From assembly GCA_934670025.1 (NCBI GenBank), contig CAKUOS010000054.1, forward strand, positions 1-13,261: a stretch of DNA of 13,261 nucleotides, in the 5' to 3' direction. The notes under the pieces were generated by a model. It made no database searches, was not told the DNA's origin, and saw only the letters and a program-made list of their open reading frames with translations. Position 1 is the first letter of the stretch, and every line of letters begins with the position of its first letter. Source of the DNA: an uncultured Oscillospiraceae bacterium. GTDB taxonomy: Bacteria > Bacillota > Clostridia > Oscillospirales > Oscillospiraceae. The position numbers and the translations under genes are program-made. Of the stretch, positions 12,098 through 13,261 are shown one piece after another.

Positions 12098-12847
12098 TCA
12101 GCTTTCCAGCGCCGCGATCGTTCCGACGTAATATGCCCCGACGGCAGTCTCGAACGTGATCTGCACATTCTTGGACGGTATGAATGCATAGGTTTTTTTG
12201 TAGTATGGGACTTGACTGCCGCCTGTGCCTGGATACATCTCGGTCGTTACCCCTTCGTATGTCAACGTTCCAAGCGACGTATCGGCCAATGTCACGACCG
12301 TAGCATTCATATAGTCCTTTATCCCGCTGACCATGATCTTAAGCTCGTCTTCTCCCAGCGTATAGTCGAACGTTCTGACTGGTTCTGTCGCAGATGCATA
12401 GTATGCTGTTCCGTTGAACTCCACATAATGTTTTTTCAGGTGCTTTGAACTTGTATCTGTATCTTGATATTTGACCGTAAACGTGAACGGGATCGTCAAC
12501 GGATAGTTGAAGTCTACCACGCACGTCGTTGAAGCTGTCCCACCGCTCGGCGGCGTCGCCGTGACCGTCCATGTTCCCGCCTCCGGGACAGTCAGCGTAC
12601 ACACGCCATTACTGCCTGCCGTTCCGGACACGGATTCCGTTCCTTTTGTCGCCGTCACCGCCGCGTTCGCGACCGCAGTCACAACGATTTTCATCTCAGG
12701 CGCGCCCTCGATGGCCTGCACCGCCGAGACGAACCCTTCCGGGAACGCAAGCTGCGCGTCCGTGCCGCCCTTCGTGCGGATGGCGTTCGCCACCGCCGTC
12801 AGATCGGCGTTCAGCTGCGTGGAGTCAACTGCTTTATCCATTGCCAT
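12098..12847 (-). CDS. Putative phage tail / receptor-binding protein
   Basis: A 249-residue protein from ATG 12847, which overlaps the preceding stop by one base (TGATG) and has GGGAGG 8 bases upstream. The N-terminus (TQLNADLTAVANAIRTKGGTDAQLAFPEGFVSAVQAI, residues about 10-46) is a helical module seen at the start of many Clostridia tail proteins and probably anchors to the tail. It is followed by an Ig-like beta domain (about 53-110; VTATKGTESVSGTAGSNGV, then GTWTVTATPPSGGTAS) and a C-terminal beta-rich part that ends VGAYYVGTIAALES. The 3' two thirds has visibly lower GC than its neighbours, as expected for an exchanged host-recognition module. Assignment rests on domain order and position; the receptor is unknown. 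Confidence 0.75.
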   Translation of the reverse strand: MAMDKAVDSTQLNADLTAVANAIRTKGGTDAQLAFPEGFVSAVQAIEGAPEMKIVVTAVANAAVTATKGTESVSGTAGSNGVCTLTVPEAGTWTVTATPPSGGTASTTCVVDFNYPLTIPFTFTVKYQDTDTSSKHLKKHYVEFNGTAYYASATEPVRTFDYTLGEDELKIMVSGIKDYMNATVVTLADTSLGTLTYEGVTTEMYPGTGGSQVPYYKKTYAFIPSKNVQITFETAVGAYYVGTIAALES

Positions 12848-13261
12848 CAGTAGCTCCCTCCCGTCCATTCGGGCAGCGCTGCAAGCACGTCCTGCACGAG
12901 CTCCGCCTTATCCGCCGCCGTGAAATAATCCGTTCCCTTGACGGGCGTCGCGCCCGCGGGACCCTGCGCGCCCGTCTCGCCCTGCGGGCCTTTTTCGCCC
13001 TGCGGGCCCTGCGGCCCGGTTTCGCCCTTGTCGCCCTTTGCGCCGGGGTCGCCCTTATCGCCCTTTTCGCCTTGCGGACCGGCTGCGCCGCGCGAGGGCT
13101 TGCCGGTGTCCGTTGTTCCAAGGAACCAGTTGCCGTTGTCGCCGATGGTCGGCGTCACGCCGTCGGAGCCTTTCGCGCCGGGATCGCCCTTGTCGCCCTT
13201 CTCACCTTGCGAACCGGCTGCGCCGCGCGAGGGCTTGCCGGTGTCGGCCGTGCCGAGGAAC
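12847..13261 (-). CDS. Collagen-like phage tail fibre protein, C-terminal part (partial, runs off right edge)
   Basis: An open frame continues from the right edge to TGA at 12847-12849. It contains Gly-X-Y blocks (for example GPQGEKGDKGDPGAKG) interrupted by a short non-collagen unit, GVTPTIGDNGNWFLGT, then DTGKPSRGAAG. The chain ends with PVKGTDYFTAADKAELVQDV and LAALPEWTGGSY, a terminal module common in phage tail fibres. At the edge the previous copy of FLGTADTGKPSRG is visible, so the gene extends further. The codon at 13158 is GTG inside the repeat and is not the start. Collagen-like stretches form trimeric fibres; this is probably the tail fibre or minor structural protein, expressed first in the operon segment seen here. 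Confidence 0.85.
   Translation of the reverse strand, partial: FLGTADTGKPSRGAAGSQGEKGDKGDPGAKGSDGVTPTIGDNGNWFLGTTDTGKPSRGAAGPQGEKGDKGDPGAKGDKGETGPQGPQGEKGPQGETGAQGPAGATPVKGTDYFTAADKAELVQDVLAALPEWTGGSY
13037..13261 (-). repeat. 135-base tandem repeat in the tail fibre gene (about 1.7 copies)
   Basis: Bases 13081-13110 and 13216-13245 are identical over 30 positions and offset by exactly 135 bases (45 codons). Flanking sequence is also similar, with mostly third-position differences. The number of copies beyond the edge is unknown. Confidence 0.85.

Larger units (their letters stand above)
9457..13261. mobile_element. Prophage, lysis and tail-fibre end (left end only; continues past right edge)
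   Basis: All genes from 9480 to the right edge lie on the minus strand and form the usual 3' part of a siphovirus late operon in Firmicutes: collagen-like tail fibre, receptor-binding candidate, small proteins, XhlA-like protein, holin, amidase. They are tightly coupled (TGATG at 12847 and 11597; ATGA at 11773 and 10867). The left boundary is the break in cotJC. No integrase, repressor or structural head genes fall inside the window, so completeness and activity cannot be judged. Confidence 0.85.

Noticed and set aside
13158..13158. Start codon of the collagen-like gene at 13158
   Set aside because: The codon is GTG within a repeat, and the open frame and repeat continue to the right edge.

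Overview
The window looks like a GC-rich, spore-forming Clostridia chromosome, most likely Oscillospiraceae-like. This is inferred from family content: CotJ spore-coat proteins, a ThrH/DUF1015 pair, Ig-like and FN3-bearing membrane proteins, strong AGGAGG-type ribosome sites and GC-rich codons. The left two thirds is host chromosome. The right third (from about 9457 to the window end) is the lysis and tail-fibre end of a prophage.

Layout. 1-1590: a minus-strand unit, thrH (phosphoserine phosphatase / homoserine phosphotransferase) then a DUF1015 gene that runs off the left edge; probably serine metabolism. 1673-1917: a 66-residue DUF378 membrane protein and a shared bidirectional terminator. 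1920-6288: two divergent membrane proteins. The minus-strand one has a zinc ribbon, one membrane helix and three BIG2 Ig-like domains. The plus-strand one has a cytoplasmic protein-kinase domain, one membrane helix and about four FN3-like domains. Its catalytic-loop HRD is HRN, so it may be a pseudokinase. 6306-7072: a TetR-type regulator with its own promoter and a nearby perfect palindrome. 7073-7348: a gene-free stretch with a structured, repeat-like element and hairpins. 7360-8718: a CPA2-type cation/proton antiporter on the minus strand.

8903-9511 is the most interesting part. A cotJ operon starts with a single gene encoding CotJA and CotJB fused in one 152-residue chain. It is followed by cotJC, the manganese-catalase-like coat protein, which keeps only its first 32 codons. 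CotJC similarity stops at about 9460, and within about 20 bases a convergent block of phage genes begins. Read from the right edge (their 5' side) the block holds: a collagen-like tail fibre, a putative receptor-binding protein, two small unknown proteins, a frameshifted carbohydrate-binding-like gene, an XhlA-like protein, an r1t-type holin, an amidase endolysin, a small protein apparently started at ATT, and a conserved phage protein whose stop codon lies at the junction. The genes are tightly packed with ATGA or TGATG overlaps.

The simplest reading is a prophage integrated inside cotJC. The other end of the element, the recombinase and the rest of cotJC would lie beyond the right edge. By analogy with the skin element in sigK and SPbeta in spsM, it could be a sporulation-linked intervening element that restores cotJC on excision; that part is inference.
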